This document shows, one piece after another, positions 1 to 9,780 of a stretch of 64,000 nucleotides of DNA; the first letter of the stretch is position 1, and the number at the start of each line of letters is the position of its first letter. Position numbers and translations under genes: made by a program. Below the pieces are notes generated by a model, which was not told where the DNA came from, ran no database searches, and worked only from the letters and a program-made list of their open reading frames with translations. The stretch comes from Corynebacterium bouchesdurhonense (lineage in GTDB: Bacteria; Actinomycetota; Actinomycetes; Mycobacteriales; Mycobacteriaceae): assembly GCF_900078305.2 (NCBI RefSeq), contig NZ_LT546024.1:18530-82529 (forward strand). Direction: 5' to 3'.

Positions 1-2112
1 GGCGCGCTCCACGGCGGCGTCCACGCGGTCGCGCGTCACCGCCACCAGCACGCGGGAGGCGGACTCGGAGAACAGCGCGGTGAACGCGTCCTCGTGCACA
101 ACGGTGAGGTCTAGGTCCGCGCCGAGGCCCGAGCCGAGCAGCAGCTCGAACACAGCCTGGGAGAGGCCGCCCTCGGACAGGTCGTGCGCGGCGGTAATGC
201 CCTCCACGCCGGAGAAGTACTCCGCCAGGCGCGCCTCGTTGGCCAGGTCAACCTGCGGCGGCAGGCCGGCGAGGCCCTGGCCCGAGATGTCCTGCCACAC
301 GGAGCCGCCAAACTCGTCGGCGGTCGCACCCAGCAGCACCAAGGTCTGCTCCTCGCCGGACGTCAGTGCGTGGGGGATCGCCTTGGTCACGTCCTCGATC
401 ACTCCCAGCACGCCGACCACGGGAGTGGGCAGGATGGGCGTGTCGCCGGTCTGGTTGTAGAAGCTGACGTTGCCGCCGGAGACGGGGATGGCCAGCTCGG
501 CGGAGCCGTCGGCAAGCCCGTGCACCGCCTCGCGGAATTGCCACATCACGTCCGGGTTCTCGGGCGAGCCGAAGTTGAGGCAGTTGGTCACGGCCACCGG
601 GGTGGCGCCGGTGACGGCCACGTTGCGGTAGGCCTCCGCCAGCGCGAGGCGCGCGCCCAAGTTCGGGTCCAGGTAGGTGTAGCGCCCGGACGCGTCGGCT
701 GAGACGGCTACGCCGCGCCCGGTCTCCTCGTTGATGCGCAGGACGCCGGAGTCCGCCCGCTTGGCCTGCACGGTGTTGCCGCGCACGTAGCGGTCGTACT
801 GCTCGGTGATGAAGTCGCGCGAGCACAGCGCGGGGGAGGCGACCATCTTCAGCCAGGTCTCTTTGAGAGCTTCATGCTTGTCGACGCCCCCTTCCAGCGC
901 CTGCACCCCATCGAGCCACGCGGGGCGGGCGTAGGGGCGCTCGTAGACCGGGCCAGCGTCGATGGTGGACGGCGGCGCGTCCAGCACCAGCTCGCCCTGG
1001 TGGTACACGGCCAGGCGGTCGTGCTCGTCGGTGACCTCGCCGATCACCGCAGCATGCACGTCCCACTTGGCGCAGATCTCCATGAAGGTGTCCACATTCT
1101 CCGGGGCCACCACGGCGCACATGCGCTCCTGGGACTCGGAGGCGAGGATCTCCGCCGCGGTCATGTTCTCGGCGCGCAGCGGCACCGCGTCCAGGTCCAC
1201 GCGCATGCCGCCGTCGCCCGCCGCCGCCAGCTCGGAGGTGGCGCAGGACAGGCCACCGCCGCCGAGGTCCTGGATGCCCACCACCACGCCGGCGGCGTAG
1301 AGCTCGAGGCAGCACTCGATGAGCACCTTTTCCGCGAACGGGTCGCCCACCTGCACGGCGGGGAGCTTGCGCTCCTCGCCCTCCTCGAAGGTGGCGGAGC
1401 CGAGCACGCTCACGCCGCCGATGCCGTCCAGGCCGGTGCGGGAGCCGAAGAGGATGACCTTGTTGCCGGTGCCGGAAGCGAACGCGAGGTGGAGGTCCTC
1501 CACCTTCAGCGTGCCCACGCACAGGGCGTTGACCAGCGGATTGCCGGCGTACGCCTCGTCGAAGACGGTCTCGCCGCCGATGTTGGGCAGGCCCAGGCAG
1601 TTGCCGTAGCCGCCGATGCCGTGCACCACGCCCGGCAGGACGCGCTTGGTATCGTCCGCGTCGATAGGGCCGAAGCGCAGCTGGTCCATCACGGCGATTG
1701 GGCGCGCGCCCATGGCCATGATGTCGCGCACGATGCCGCCGACGCCGGTCGCCGCACCCTGGTACGGCTCAACGAAGGAGGGGTGGTTGTGGCTCTCAAC
1801 GCGGAAGGTCACCGCATCTCCGCCGCCGATGTCCACCACGCCCGCGTTTTCACCGATGCCGGCGAGGATCTTGGACGCCATCTCCTCGGTCATCGTCTCG
1901 CCGAAGTAGCGCAGGTGCACCTTGGAGGACTTGTAGGAGCAGTGCTCGGACCACATCACGGAGTACACGGTCAGCTCCGCGTCCGTGGGGCGTCGCCCGA
2001 GGATGTCCTTGATCTTCTGGTACTCGTCGTCCTTCAGGCCCAGCTCCGCGTACGGCTGCACCAGCTCGGGCGTGGCCTTGGCGTTCTCGACGGTGTCATT
2101 GATCACGGTCAT
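1..2112 (-). CDS. purL: Phosphoribosylformylglycinamidine synthase subunit PurL (3' end beyond window)
   Basis: Large subunit of FGAM synthase: it converts FGAR to FGAM with ATP and ammonia delivered by PurQ, with PurS as the bridging subunit (step 4 of purine synthesis, cytosol). 704 codons are open from the ATG at 2112 to the window edge. Small-type PurL is usually about 750-770 aa, so only a short C-terminal part is missing. Visible family motifs include [10 protein letters not shown] near residue 45 and [10 protein letters not shown], the nucleotide/substrate region, near residue 90. The reading frame was spot-checked near positions 1-60, 870-900 and 1700-2112 and is intact. It follows purQ after 8 bp, in the order purS-purQ-purL. 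A copy of the interspersed motif (876-885) encodes VDKH. Confidence 0.96.
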   Translation of the reverse strand, partial: MTVINDTVENAKATPELVQPYAELGLKDDEYQKIKDILGRRPTDAELTVYSVMWSEHCSYKSSKVHLRYFGETMTEEMASKILAGIGENAGVVDIGGGDAVTFRVESHNHPSFVEPYQGAATGVGGIVRDIMAMGARPIAVMDQLRFGPIDADDTKRVLPGVVHGIGGYGNCLGLPNIGGETVFDEAYAGNPLVNALCVGTLKVEDLHLAFASGTGNKVILFGSRTGLDGIGGVSVLGSATFEEGEERKLPAVQVGDPFAEKVLIECCLELYAAGVVVGIQDLGGGGLSCATSELAAAGDGGMRVDLDAVPLRAENMTAAEILASESQERMCAVVAPENVDTFMEICAKWDVHAAVIGEVTDEHDRLAVYHQGELVLDAPPSTIDAGPVYERPYARPAWLDGVQALEGGVDKHEALKETWLKMVASPALCSRDFITEQYDRYVRGNTVQAKRADSGVLRINEETGRGVAVSADASGRYTYLDPNLGARLALAEAYRNVAVTGATPVAVTNCLNFGSPENPDVMWQFREAVHGLADGSAELAIPVSGGNVSFYNQTGDTPILPTPVVGVLGVIEDVTKAIPHALTSGEEQTLVLLGATADEFGGSVWQDISGQGLAGLPPQVDLANEARLAEYFSGVEGITAAHDLSEGGLSQAVFELLLGSGLGADLDLTVVHEDAFTALFSESASRVLVAVTRDRVDAAVERA

Positions 2113-2120
2113 GGGAATCT

Positions 2121-2801
2121 TTACGCTCCGATCTTCGAAATCGCGTCGAGTGCGGATGTGAACAGGCTCAGGCCGTCGGTGGACGGGCCGGTGAGCGTCT
2201 CGATGGCGTGCTCCGGGTGCGGCATGAGCCCCACCACGCGGCCGGTCTCATTGGTCACGCCGGCAATGGAGTTGATGGAGCCGTTGAAGTTGTCGGTGTA
2301 GCGGAACACCACGCGACCCTCCTTCTCCAGCGCCTCGATGGTCTCGGGCGCCGCCTGGAAGCGGCCCTCGCCGTGCTTGGCCGGCACGAGGATGCGCTGC
2401 CCCTCCTCGAACTCGGAGGTCCACGCCGTGCTCGCGTTGGCCACCTCCAAGTAGGTATCCACGCAGTGGAAGTTGAGGTACTGGTTGCGCGTGAGCGCAC
2501 CCGGCAGGAGGCCCGCCTCGGTGAGGATCTGGAAGCCGTTGCAGATGCCGAGCACCGGCATGCCGCCCTTGGCTGCCTCGATCACCGCACCCATCATGGG
2601 CGCCTGCGCCGCGATGGCCCCGGAGCGCAGGTAGTCGCCGTAAGAGAAGCCGCCCGGCACCACCACGGCGTCCACGCCGGTGAGGTCCTCGTCCGCGTGC
2701 CACAGCTGGCGGGGCTCGGCGCCGGCGAGGCGGACGGCGCGCAGCGCGTCAACGTCGTCAAGCGTGCCCGGAAACGTGATTACCCCAATGGTTGCGCTCA
2801 T
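2121..2801 (-). CDS. purQ: Phosphoribosylformylglycinamidine synthase, glutaminase subunit PurQ
   Basis: Class I glutamine amidotransferase that releases ammonia from glutamine for PurL. 226 aa, normal for the family. The nucleophile elbow GICNGFQ puts the catalytic Cys near residue 87, and the His-Glu pair is in MPHPEHA near residue 196. The N-terminus (IGVITFPGT) is typical. The ATG at 2801 overlaps the purS stop by 4 bp (ATGA), so the subunits are translationally coupled. Confidence 0.97.
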   Translation of the reverse strand: MSATIGVITFPGTLDDVDALRAVRLAGAEPRQLWHADEDLTGVDAVVVPGGFSYGDYLRSGAIAAQAPMMGAVIEAAKGGMPVLGICNGFQILTEAGLLPGALTRNQYLNFHCVDTYLEVANASTAWTSEFEEGQRILVPAKHGEGRFQAAPETIEALEKEGRVVFRYTDNFNGSINSIAGVTNETGRVVGLMPHPEHAIETLTGPSTDGLSLFTSALDAISKIGA

Positions 2802-3028
2802 CGCACAACCTCGAAGTCCTCGATCACCGTGTTGGCCAGCAGCGTCTCGGCGACGCGGCGCAGCTCCTCGTCCGAGATCGCGTCGCTCACCTCGATTTCG
2901 AAGCGCTTGCCCTGGCGGACGTCGGTGACGCCCTCCACACCGATCCGGCCGAGCGCGCGCAGCACGGCCTGGCCCTGCGGATCCAGGATCTCTGCTTTCG
3001 GCATGACATTGACAACGACACGAGCCAT
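2798..3028 (-). CDS. purS: FGAM synthase subunit PurS
   Basis: Small bridging subunit (76 aa; the family is about 80 aa) that dimerises and links PurQ to PurL so ammonia can be channelled. The sequence begins [19 protein letters not shown] and carries GKRFEIEV, both typical of PurS. An AAGGA ribosome site lies just upstream. It is the first gene of the purSQL operon; a TATACT -10 box is at 3067-3072 on the same strand. Confidence 0.95.
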   Translation of the reverse strand: MARVVVNVMPKAEILDPQGQAVLRALGRIGVEGVTDVRQGKRFEIEVSDAISDEELRRVAETLLANTVIEDFEVVR

Positions 3029-3066
3029 GGGAATCCTTCGCGTTGAGGGGTCAAAAGACGCACGTC

Positions 3067-3072
3067 AGTATA
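3067..3072 (-). promoter_or_regulatory. -10 box TATACT for purSQL
   Basis: TATACT on the minus strand about 40 bp upstream of the purS ATG. This implies a leader of roughly 30 nt carrying an AAGGA ribosome site. No clear -35 was found. No purine-regulator site was recognised by eye. Confidence 0.5.
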
Positions 3073-3136
3073 TCCGACGCCCCACACGAGCTTTTTGCTT
3101 GGCGCTAAGCCGTAGCTCATAGCCCCGCCACATAAA

Positions 3137-3166
3137 TTGAAAACGGTTTTCATTAGTGGTTAGATT
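3137..3166 (+). promoter_or_regulatory. Zur operator overlapping a leaderless promoter of the zinc importer
   Basis: The palindrome TGAAAACGGTTTTCA (3138-3152) is very close to the corynebacterial Zur box. It overlaps a -35-like TTGAAA (3137-3142), which is followed by an 18-bp spacer and a -10 TAGATT (3161-3166). The gene's ATG begins 7 bp after the -10, so the mRNA is probably leaderless. Zur bound with zinc would block the promoter directly. The box match is seen in sequence; the regulator assignment is inferred from the motif and the zinc-importer genes downstream. Confidence 0.8.
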
Positions 3167-3172
3167 CAGCCC

Positions 3173-4003
3173 ATGCGATACCTCACAATCGCGGCCATCG
3201 TCGCCGCCGCCAGCCTCACCGCCTGCTCCGCCGCCGAGGAAAGCGGAGACGACGAACAGCCGGGCCTGCTCGCCACCACCGGCGTGTGGGCGGACGTGGC
3301 GGGCGCGGTCACGGGCCAAGAGGTGGAGGCGATCATCACCGGCACCGAGATCGATCCCCACCACTTCGAGCCCGCCGCGCAAGACCTGGCCAAGGTCAAG
3401 GCCGCGGCGACGCTCGTGGCCAACGGCGGCGGGTACGACGCCAGCCTCTACACCGCCGCCGACCAAGACAACGTGATCAACGCCTTCGACCTCGCGGGCC
3501 ACGACCACGACGACCACCACGATCACAGTGTCAACGAGCACGTCTGGTTCTCCCCGGACGCCATCACCGCGGTGGCCAAGGAGGTGCAGGCTCGGGCTGG
3601 TGGTGACGCGGGGGACGTCGAAAAGCGAATGCAAGCGCTGAAGCAGAAGATTGCGGACCTGCCGCACCTGCACGTGATGCAGACGGAGTCCATCGCGGAC
3701 CACCTGATCGCGGGCTCCGAGATGCACGACGTGACCCCGGACGGCTACAGGCACGCGGCGCTGAACGAGGCGGAGCCGTCTGTGAGCGACGTGGCGGAGG
3801 CGATGACCAAGATCGACTCGGGTGAGGTGGATGTGCTGATCTTCAACCCGCAGTCTGCGAGCAACGCGGCGCAGCGCCTCGTGGACGCCGCGAAGGCCAA
3901 GGGCGTCAAGATTGTGGAGATCACCGAGCTGCCGCCGGCCGGCACGGACGTTCTGGACTACATTGAGCAGGTGACTGATTCCCTGGTTCAAGCGGCGAAG
4001 TGA
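3173..4003 (+). CDS. znuA: Zinc ABC transporter substrate-binding lipoprotein
   Basis: Extracellular metal-binding component (cluster 9 SBP, ZnuA/TroA fold) of a zinc importer. 276 aa. A short signal peptide ends in a lipobox (LTAC, Cys about 17), anchoring it to the membrane. The ligand His in DPHHFEP (about 60-66) and a His/Asp-rich loop (GHDHDDHHDH near 110) followed by NEHVWF are typical of Zn-binding members. It is first of three overlapping genes (SBP, ATPase, permease) behind a Zur-type box. C. glutamicum has a Zur-regulated system of the same build. Manganese is possible, but the His-rich loop and the box favour zinc. Confidence 0.9.
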   Translation: MRYLTIAAIVAAASLTACSAAEESGDDEQPGLLATTGVWADVAGAVTGQEVEAIITGTEIDPHHFEPAAQDLAKVKAAATLVANGGGYDASLYTAADQDNVINAFDLAGHDHDDHHDHSVNEHVWFSPDAITAVAKEVQARAGGDAGDVEKRMQALKQKIADLPHLHVMQTESIADHLIAGSEMHDVTPDGYRHAALNEAEPSVSDVAEAMTKIDSGEVDVLIFNPQSASNAAQRLVDAAKAKGVKIVEITELPPAGTDVLDYIEQVTDSLVQAAK

Positions 4004-4677
4004 TCTGCCAGTTCCGCGACGCAGCCGTCGCGCCGCTGTGGTCCGGCCTCAACCTCTCGCTCGAGCGCGGCGAGTTCCTCGCGGTGCTCGGGCCGAACGG
4101 CGTGGGCAAATCCACGCTGCTGGGCACCATCCTGGGCACCCGCGAGCTCACCGCCGGCCGCGTCGAGGTGGGCGGGCGCGTGGGCCTGATCCCGCAGCAG
4201 CGCATGTTCCCGCGCGACCTGCCGGTGCGGGGGCGCGACCTCGTCTCGCTTGCCATCTCGCATCGGGGGCGCGTGGCCAAGGCGAGCGTCGATACGCAGC
4301 TCGAGGCCGTGGGGGCGCTCGGCTTCGCCGACAAGCAGGTGGGCGTCCTCTCCGGCGGGCAGCAGCAGCTGATCCGCCAGGCGCAGGCGTTTGCCAAGGA
4401 TCCGGAGCTAGTGCTTGCCGACGAACCCCTCCTCTCCCTCGACCCAGCCCGCCAACGCGACACCGTGCGCCGGCTCCACGAGCACCCGGCCGCGGTGATG
4501 TGCGTGACCCACTCCATCAACCCGCTCCTCGGCGTGGTGGACCGCGTGCTCTACATCGGACCCGAGGGCCACGTGGTGGGCACGGTGGGCGAGGTCATGC
4601 GCTCCGACGCCCTCAGCGAGCTGTACGGCACGCGCGTGGACGTGGTCGAGGTGGGCGGAAAGGTGGTGGTCCTGTGA
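4000..4677 (+). CDS. znuC: Zinc ABC transporter ATP-binding protein
   Basis: Cytosolic ATPase of the importer, 225 aa. Walker A GPNGVGKST (about 30-38), Q-loop IPQQ, signature LSGGQQQ (about 118), Walker B LVLADEP and the switch His in CVTHS are all present. The GTG start at 4000 overlaps the stop of the upstream gene (GTGA), so translation is coupled. It works with the binding protein before it and the permease after it. Confidence 0.93.
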   Translation: MICQFRDAAVAPLWSGLNLSLERGEFLAVLGPNGVGKSTLLGTILGTRELTAGRVEVGGRVGLIPQQRMFPRDLPVRGRDLVSLAISHRGRVAKASVDTQLEAVGALGFADKQVGVLSGGQQQLIRQAQAFAKDPELVLADEPLLSLDPARQRDTVRRLHEHPAAVMCVTHSINPLLGVVDRVLYIGPEGHVVGTVGEVMRSDALSELYGTRVDVVEVGGKVVVL

Positions 4678-5483
4678 CCACGCTCGAGCTGCTCAACCTG
4701 GATTTCGTGCGCGCGACCCTCGTGGCGTGCGCCCTGCTCGGCGTGCTTTCGGGCGTGATGGCGCCGCTGGTGGTGCTGCGGCAGATGTCCTTTTCCGTCC
4801 ACGCCACCAGCGAGCTGGCGCTCATGGGCGCCTCGGCCGCCCTGCTCTTCGGCCTCAACGTGGGCGCGGGCGCCATCGCGGGCGCCGTGGTGGCCGCGCT
4901 CGTGCTGGCGGCGCTGGGGCTGCAGGGGCAGCAGGATTCCGCCGTGGGCGTGGTGATGAGCTTCGGCATGGGCCTGTCCGTGCTGTTCATCCACCTCTAC
5001 CCCGGCAACTCGGGCCGCGCCCTGGCGCTGCTCACCGGCCAGATCGTGGGCGTGAGCGGCCAGGACCTGTGGCTTCTGGGGCTGACCACGGCGCTGGTTG
5101 CGGGCACGGTGGCCTTGTTGTGGCGCCCGCTGCTGTTCGCGTCCGCGGACCCGGAGATGGCCGCTGCCAGCGGTGTGCCGGTGCGCGCGATGGCGTTCGT
5201 GTTCGCCGTGTTGGTGGGCGTGGCCTCGGCGCAGAGCGTGCAGATCGTCGGTGCCCTGCTGGTGATGTCGCTGCTCATCACCCCCGGCGCCGCGGCCGCC
5301 CAGGTCACCGCCGACCCGAAGTTGGCCGTAGCGCTCTCGGTCGCCTTCGCCGAGGTATCCGCCGTGGGCGGCATGATCGCCTCCCTGGCCCCGGGCGTGC
5401 CGGTCTCGGTGTTCGTGGCGTTCGTGTCCTTCGCCATCTACCTGGTGTGCCGGCTCGTGGGCCGCTACAGGTACGCGCGGTAA
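4674..5483 (+). CDS. znuB: Zinc ABC transporter permease
   Basis: Integral membrane permease of the ABC-3 family, 269 aa, with about eight hydrophobic segments. The GTG at 4674 overlaps the ATPase stop (GTGA). A longer open frame runs upstream, but it is antiparallel noise over the ATPase gene; the conserved family N-terminus (LVACALLGVLSGVMAPLVVL) begins here. The 3' end overlaps the convergent DUF2334 gene by 19 bp. Confidence 0.92.
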   Translation: MTTLELLNLDFVRATLVACALLGVLSGVMAPLVVLRQMSFSVHATSELALMGASAALLFGLNVGAGAIAGAVVAALVLAALGLQGQQDSAVGVVMSFGMGLSVLFIHLYPGNSGRALALLTGQIVGVSGQDLWLLGLTTALVAGTVALLWRPLLFASADPEMAAASGVPVRAMAFVFAVLVGVASAQSVQIVGALLVMSLLITPGAAAAQVTADPKLAVALSVAFAEVSAVGGMIASLAPGVPVSVFVAFVSFAIYLVCRLVGRYRYAR

Positions 5484-6139
5484 TCGTCGGGCCGGGCGCC
5501 GGCGCCCACCGCCGCGTCCGCCGCGTTGAGGAAGTCCCGGCGCACCTTCTTCTGGTCCAGCTCGCGGCCGGAGACCGAGAGCCTGATGGTGTTTCCGCGC
5601 TCCGCGCCGCGCTGCGCCGCCGCGATGACGTTTCGGCGCCACCACTTCGCCGCGCCGTAGCCCTCGCCCACAGAGAGGTTGCGGCACTGCGTGAACCCGC
5701 CGGTGCGCAGGTGGTGGACGCCCTTGTTGGACACGGCGATGTCGAAGTCGAAATCCGGTAGCACGTCCAGGGTGCCCCGGGAGAGCTGCCAGCGCGGCGG
5801 GGCGAACATGCGCAAGTCAAAGCCGAGGGATTCCATCTGGCGCGTCGCCCCCTTGAGCCGCAGGCGCGCCTCGTGCTCCTCCAGGGTGGCAAACTCGGCG
5901 CGGCGGCCCTGCACCGGCTGGTCGAAGCCGTTGAGCAGCAAGGCCCGCTCACCGAGCTGCGCGCGCAGCCAGGAACGGGTCTGTTTGTCTTTGGCCAGGT
6001 GCCACCGCTTGTCAATGTGCGGCGCCACCAGGAGCGACACCGGGATCTCCCGGCGGTCTAGCTCATCCACCAGGCTGCGCACCCCGTCCAAGGTCTCGTC
6101 GAAGATGGAGGAAACGGAGACGAGGAGGCGGCCTGGCAT
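5465..6139 (-). CDS. DUF2334 / polysaccharide-deacetylase-like protein
   Basis: 224 aa. It starts MPGRLLVSVSSIFDETLDGV and carries PVSLLVAPHID (about 32-42) and FAPPRWQLS (about 110). These are features of actinobacterial DUF2334 proteins, relatives of NodB-type deacetylases. The usual metal His residues of active deacetylases are not obvious. No signal peptide, so probably cytosolic. Function unknown; a role in carbohydrate metabolism is only a family-level guess. It is convergent with the zinc permease gene and lies downstream of dctA on the same strand. Confidence 0.75.
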   Translation of the reverse strand: MPGRLLVSVSSIFDETLDGVRSLVDELDRREIPVSLLVAPHIDKRWHLAKDKQTRSWLRAQLGERALLLNGFDQPVQGRRAEFATLEEHEARLRLKGATRQMESLGFDLRMFAPPRWQLSRGTLDVLPDFDFDIAVSNKGVHHLRTGGFTQCRNLSVGEGYGAAKWWRRNVIAAAQRGAERGNTIRLSVSGRELDQKKVRRDFLNAADAAVGAGARPDDYRAYL

Positions 6140-6147
6140 AAGGGAAA

Positions 6148-7581
6148 TTATCGCACAGCCGGGTCGTCCCCGCGATACGCGGAGAGGTCCACCTGCGGCG
6201 TGGGCTGGAGGTGGTCCGTCGCCGGGTTGTCCACGCTCGGGTTGGAGAGGTTTACGTGGTGGTCATCATCCCCAGCCACGTACGGGTCCTCGCCGGAGAG
6301 GACGCGCCGGACCTGGTCGTGGTCCACGGTCTTGGTCCAGGTGCCCACCACCAGGGTGGCAATGGAGTTGCCCGCGAAGTTGGTCAGGGCGCGCGCCTCG
6401 GACATGAAGCGGTCGATGCCCACAATCACGCCCACGCCGGAGAGCAGGTCGGGGCGGAAGGCCTGCAGGCCCGCGGCCAGGGTGGCCAGGCCGGCGCCGG
6501 TCACGCCCGCGGCGCCCTTGGAGGCGATGATCATGAACACCAGCAGGGAGATCTGCTCGCCCATGTCCATCGGCATGGCCATGGCGTCCGCGATGAAGAT
6601 GGAGGCCATGGTGAGGTAGATGGCGGTGCCGTCCAGGTTGAAGGAGTAGCCGGTGGGCACCACGATGCCCACGGTGGACTTGTCCACGCCCAGGTGCTCC
6701 ATCTTGCGCATGAGGTTCGGCAGCGCCGACTCCGAGGAGGAGGTGGCCAGGATGAGCAGGAACTCGCTGCCGAGGTACTTGAACAGGGCCCACGGGCTCA
6801 CGCGGGCAACCACCCACAGCACCGTGCCCAGCACGCCGAAGACGAAGAGGAAGCAGGTGATGTAGAAGGCCAGCATGAGCACCAGCATCTGCACCACGGC
6901 CTGGATGCCGGTCTTGCCCACCACGGCGGCCATCGCGCCGAAGGCGCCGATCGGCGCGAGCCAGAGGATCCAGCCCAGGATTTTGAAGATCAGCTTCTGC
7001 AGGTGCGCGACGAAGCCGAGGATGGGCTCGCCCTGCTTGCCCATGGACTGCACGGCGAAGCCCACCAGCAGGCCGATGAACAGCACCTGCAGGATGGAGC
7101 CCGAGGTAAACGCCGAGAAGAACGTGCTGGGCACGATGCTCTGGATGAAACCGATCAGCCCGTCGGAGGACTCGGCCGCCTTCTGGGCGTACTTCGCCCC
7201 CTCCTCGGCGGTGCCGGCGATATCCAGGCCCTCGCCCGGCTTGATGATGTTGCCCACCAAAAGGCCGATGCCCAGCGCGAGCGTGGACATGACGATGAAG
7301 TACAGCAGGGCGATGCCACCCGTCTTGCCCACCGTGGCGGCGGAGCGGACAGAGCCGATGCCGAGCACGATGGTGCAGAAGATCACCGGGGCGATGATCA
7401 TCTTGATCAGGGACACGAAGGTGTCTCCGAGCGGCTTGAGCTTCACCGCCGTGTCGGGGGCGATCAGGCCGAGGGCGATGCCGCCCAGCACAGCGATGAT
7501 GACGCCGATGTAGAGCCAGTGGGTGTTGTCGCGCCGTTTCTTCGGCTCCGCGATCTGCGGGGTGGAGACAACGTGGGACAT
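6148..7581 (-). CDS. dctA: Dicarboxylate/cation symporter (DctA family)
   Basis: Sodium- or proton-coupled importer of C4-dicarboxylates (DAACS family) in the cytoplasmic membrane, 477 aa. The serine-rich re-entrant loop ATSSSESALPNL (about 280) and the substrate-site stretch TGYSFNLDGTAIYL (about 312-325) are diagnostic. A strong ribosome site (AGGAGGACC) precedes the ATG. The C-terminal 70 residues are hydrophilic with His/Asp (VAGDDDHHVN). Substrate could also be glutamate; C. glutamicum DctA is the nearest relative I can name. Confidence 0.88.
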   Translation of the reverse strand: MSHVVSTPQIAEPKKRRDNTHWLYIGVIIAVLGGIALGLIAPDTAVKLKPLGDTFVSLIKMIIAPVIFCTIVLGIGSVRSAATVGKTGGIALLYFIVMSTLALGIGLLVGNIIKPGEGLDIAGTAEEGAKYAQKAAESSDGLIGFIQSIVPSTFFSAFTSGSILQVLFIGLLVGFAVQSMGKQGEPILGFVAHLQKLIFKILGWILWLAPIGAFGAMAAVVGKTGIQAVVQMLVLMLAFYITCFLFVFGVLGTVLWVVARVSPWALFKYLGSEFLLILATSSSESALPNLMRKMEHLGVDKSTVGIVVPTGYSFNLDGTAIYLTMASIFIADAMAMPMDMGEQISLLVFMIIASKGAAGVTGAGLATLAAGLQAFRPDLLSGVGVIVGIDRFMSEARALTNFAGNSIATLVVGTWTKTVDHDQVRRVLSGEDPYVAGDDDHHVNLSNPSVDNPATDHLQPTPQVDLSAYRGDDPAVR

Positions 7582-7680
7582 CAGGTCCTCCTCTCGAGAG
7601 TTGTGGTGAGATATTCATACTCCCCGGAGGATTACCTACGCCACTTCACAGGCTGGGGGTAACGCGCGCCCTACCCCTTA

Positions 7681-9780
7681 CTACCCCTCCACCTCCGCGG
7701 CCCCGGCGGTGACCAGCGCCCAGGCGTACTCGAAGGCCGTCTGCTTCCACTTGGCGTAGCGCCCGGACACGCCGCCGTGGCCGGCGGACATCTCCGTCTT
7801 CAGCAAGAACGGGCCGCCCCGGCCGACCTCGCGCAGCTTGGCCACCCACTTGGCGGGCTCCACGTAGAGCACCCGCGTGTCATTCAGCGAGGTCACGGCC
7901 AGGATCGCGGGGTACTCCTGGTCGGTCACGTTCTCGTACGGGGCGTAGGACGCCATGTAGTCGTACACCTGCGGGTCGTGGTACGGGTCGCCCCACTCCT
8001 CCCACTCCCCCACCGTGAGCGGCAGCTCGGGTTTCAGGATGGAGGTCAAAGGGTCCACAAACGGCACGATCGCCTGGATGCCCGCGAACTTCTCGGGCGC
8101 GAGGTTGGCCACGGCGCCCATCAGCAGGCCGCCGGCGGAACCGCCCTCCGCCACCAGCTGCCCCGGCGTGGTCAGGTCTTGGCGCACCAGCTCGTCGGCG
8201 CAGGCGATGAAGTCGGTGAAGGTGTTGCGCTTGGTCAGGGTCTTGCCGGTGTCGTACCAGGCGCGCCCCATCTCCCCGCCGCCGCGCACGTGCGCGCACA
8301 CCCAGATCATCCCGCGGTCCAACAGCGACAGCCTGGACACGGAGAAGTGGGGGTCGGTGGAGGCCTCGTAGGAGCCGTAGCCGTAGAGCAGGGTGGGAGC
8401 ATGCTTGTCGACGCCCCGTTTGCGCACCACACTCATCGGCACCCGCGCCCCGTCCTCGGCGGTGGCCCAGAGGCGGAACGCCTCGTACTCGGAGGCGTCG
8501 TACCCGCCCTGCACCTCCTGCTGCTTCAGCAGCGTGAACTCGCCCGTGGCCACCCGGTAATCCAGCACCTGTGAGGGCTGGGTGAAGGAGGAGTAGCCCA
8601 CCCGCACCACGGGGGCGTCCCACTCGGGGTTGCCGCCGAGGGAGGCGGAGTACAGCTCCTCGTCGAACTCGAGCTCCGTAAGTCCGCGGAAGCCCGAGCG
8701 CAGGTCCGCCACCGCCAGGCGCGGGATGCCGCCGCGGCGGTAGCCCACAAAGGCGAAGTCCCGGTAGGTGTCCACGCCCTCCACGCGCACATCGGCGGAG
8801 TGCGGCACCAGCTCCCGCAGCCCGCCCAGGTCGCGCAAGTCCGCGCCGATCTCGGCGGCGGCCACGGCGAAGTTGGGACCGGTCGCGTTGTGGGTGATTA
8901 CCCAGTACTCGCGCCCGCCCACCTGGGCGTAATCCGGGTGGTACTCCACGCCGGGCTCGCGCTCGCGCAGCACCGCAAAGTCCGCCTCCGGCTCGGCCAG
9001 CGGTGCCACGCGGTACTCGGTGGTCAGCGACGACGAGGACACGATGTAGAGGTAGCGCTCGGCGCGGTCCGCGCCCACGCCCACGTTGAAGCGCTCGTCG
9101 TCCTCCTGGTACACCAGCACGTCCTGGGCTTCCGGGGTGCCCACGCGGTGGCGCCACACCTGGTAGGGCCGCCACGCGTCGTCCACGCGGGTGTAGAAGA
9201 GGTAGTCCTCCCCCGCCCAGGTGGCTCCGTAGAAGACGCCGCGGAGGACGTCATCGAGGAGCTCGCCGGTTTCCAGGTCTTTGACGCGCAGCTCGAAGCG
9301 CTCGTCGCCCTCGGTGTCGAAGGAATAGGCCAGGAGGCGGCCCGAGGTGGACACGGACGAGGCGCCGAGGGAGAAGAATTCGTGGCCGGCTGCGAGCTGG
9401 TTTGCGTCGATAAGCACCTGCTCCCCCGCAACCTCCCCCTCGATGCTCGGCGGCACCCACGGGTCGCCGGTCACCGGCACGCGGCAGGAGATGCCGTAGC
9501 TTTGGCCCTCCACGGTGCGGCCGTAGTACCACCACGCGCCCTGGCGCTGCGGGACGGACATGTCCGTCTCCTTGATGCGGGACTTGATCTCCCCGTACAC
9601 CGCATCGGTGAGCTCGGTCAGCCCGGCGGTCATGGCCTCGGTGTAGGCGTTCTCGGCCTCCAGGTGGGCCAGCACCTCCGGGTCGTCCTTGTCCCGGAGC
9701 CACTCGTAGTTGTCTTCGAAGTCCCGGCCGTGGAAGGACCGGGTGTGGGCAACCTGTTTCGCTTTGGGGGGCTGGATCAC
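7681..9780 (-). CDS. ptrB: Prolyl oligopeptidase family serine peptidase (PtrB-like)
   Basis: Cytosolic S9 peptidase, 699 aa, with an N-terminal beta-propeller and C-terminal alpha/beta hydrolase. The nucleophile motif GGSAGG is near residue 540, and the His of the triad lies in SAGHGG near 675. The N-terminus (FEDNYEWLRDKDDPEV) is typical of oligopeptidase B. The GTG start abuts the purC stop (TAAGTG), so it is translated with purC; the same purC-ptrB pairing occurs in relatives. It carries two copies of the interspersed motif, encoding VDKH (8403-8412) and LIDA (9406-9415). Confidence 0.93.
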   Translation of the reverse strand: MIQPPKAKQVAHTRSFHGRDFEDNYEWLRDKDDPEVLAHLEAENAYTEAMTAGLTELTDAVYGEIKSRIKETDMSVPQRQGAWWYYGRTVEGQSYGISCRVPVTGDPWVPPSIEGEVAGEQVLIDANQLAAGHEFFSLGASSVSTSGRLLAYSFDTEGDERFELRVKDLETGELLDDVLRGVFYGATWAGEDYLFYTRVDDAWRPYQVWRHRVGTPEAQDVLVYQEDDERFNVGVGADRAERYLYIVSSSSLTTEYRVAPLAEPEADFAVLREREPGVEYHPDYAQVGGREYWVITHNATGPNFAVAAAEIGADLRDLGGLRELVPHSADVRVEGVDTYRDFAFVGYRRGGIPRLAVADLRSGFRGLTELEFDEELYSASLGGNPEWDAPVVRVGYSSFTQPSQVLDYRVATGEFTLLKQQEVQGGYDASEYEAFRLWATAEDGARVPMSVVRKRGVDKHAPTLLYGYGSYEASTDPHFSVSRLSLLDRGMIWVCAHVRGGGEMGRAWYDTGKTLTKRNTFTDFIACADELVRQDLTTPGQLVAEGGSAGGLLMGAVANLAPEKFAGIQAIVPFVDPLTSILKPELPLTVGEWEEWGDPYHDPQVYDYMASYAPYENVTDQEYPAILAVTSLNDTRVLYVEPAKWVAKLREVGRGGPFLLKTEMSAGHGGVSGRYAKWKQTAFEYAWALVTAGAAEVEG

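Noticed and set aside
874..2301. Long plus-strand open frames opposite purL and purQ (and similar ones across the window)
   Set aside because: Their products are His/Arg/Gly/Ala-rich with no family likeness. The opposite strand encodes conserved enzymes in each case.
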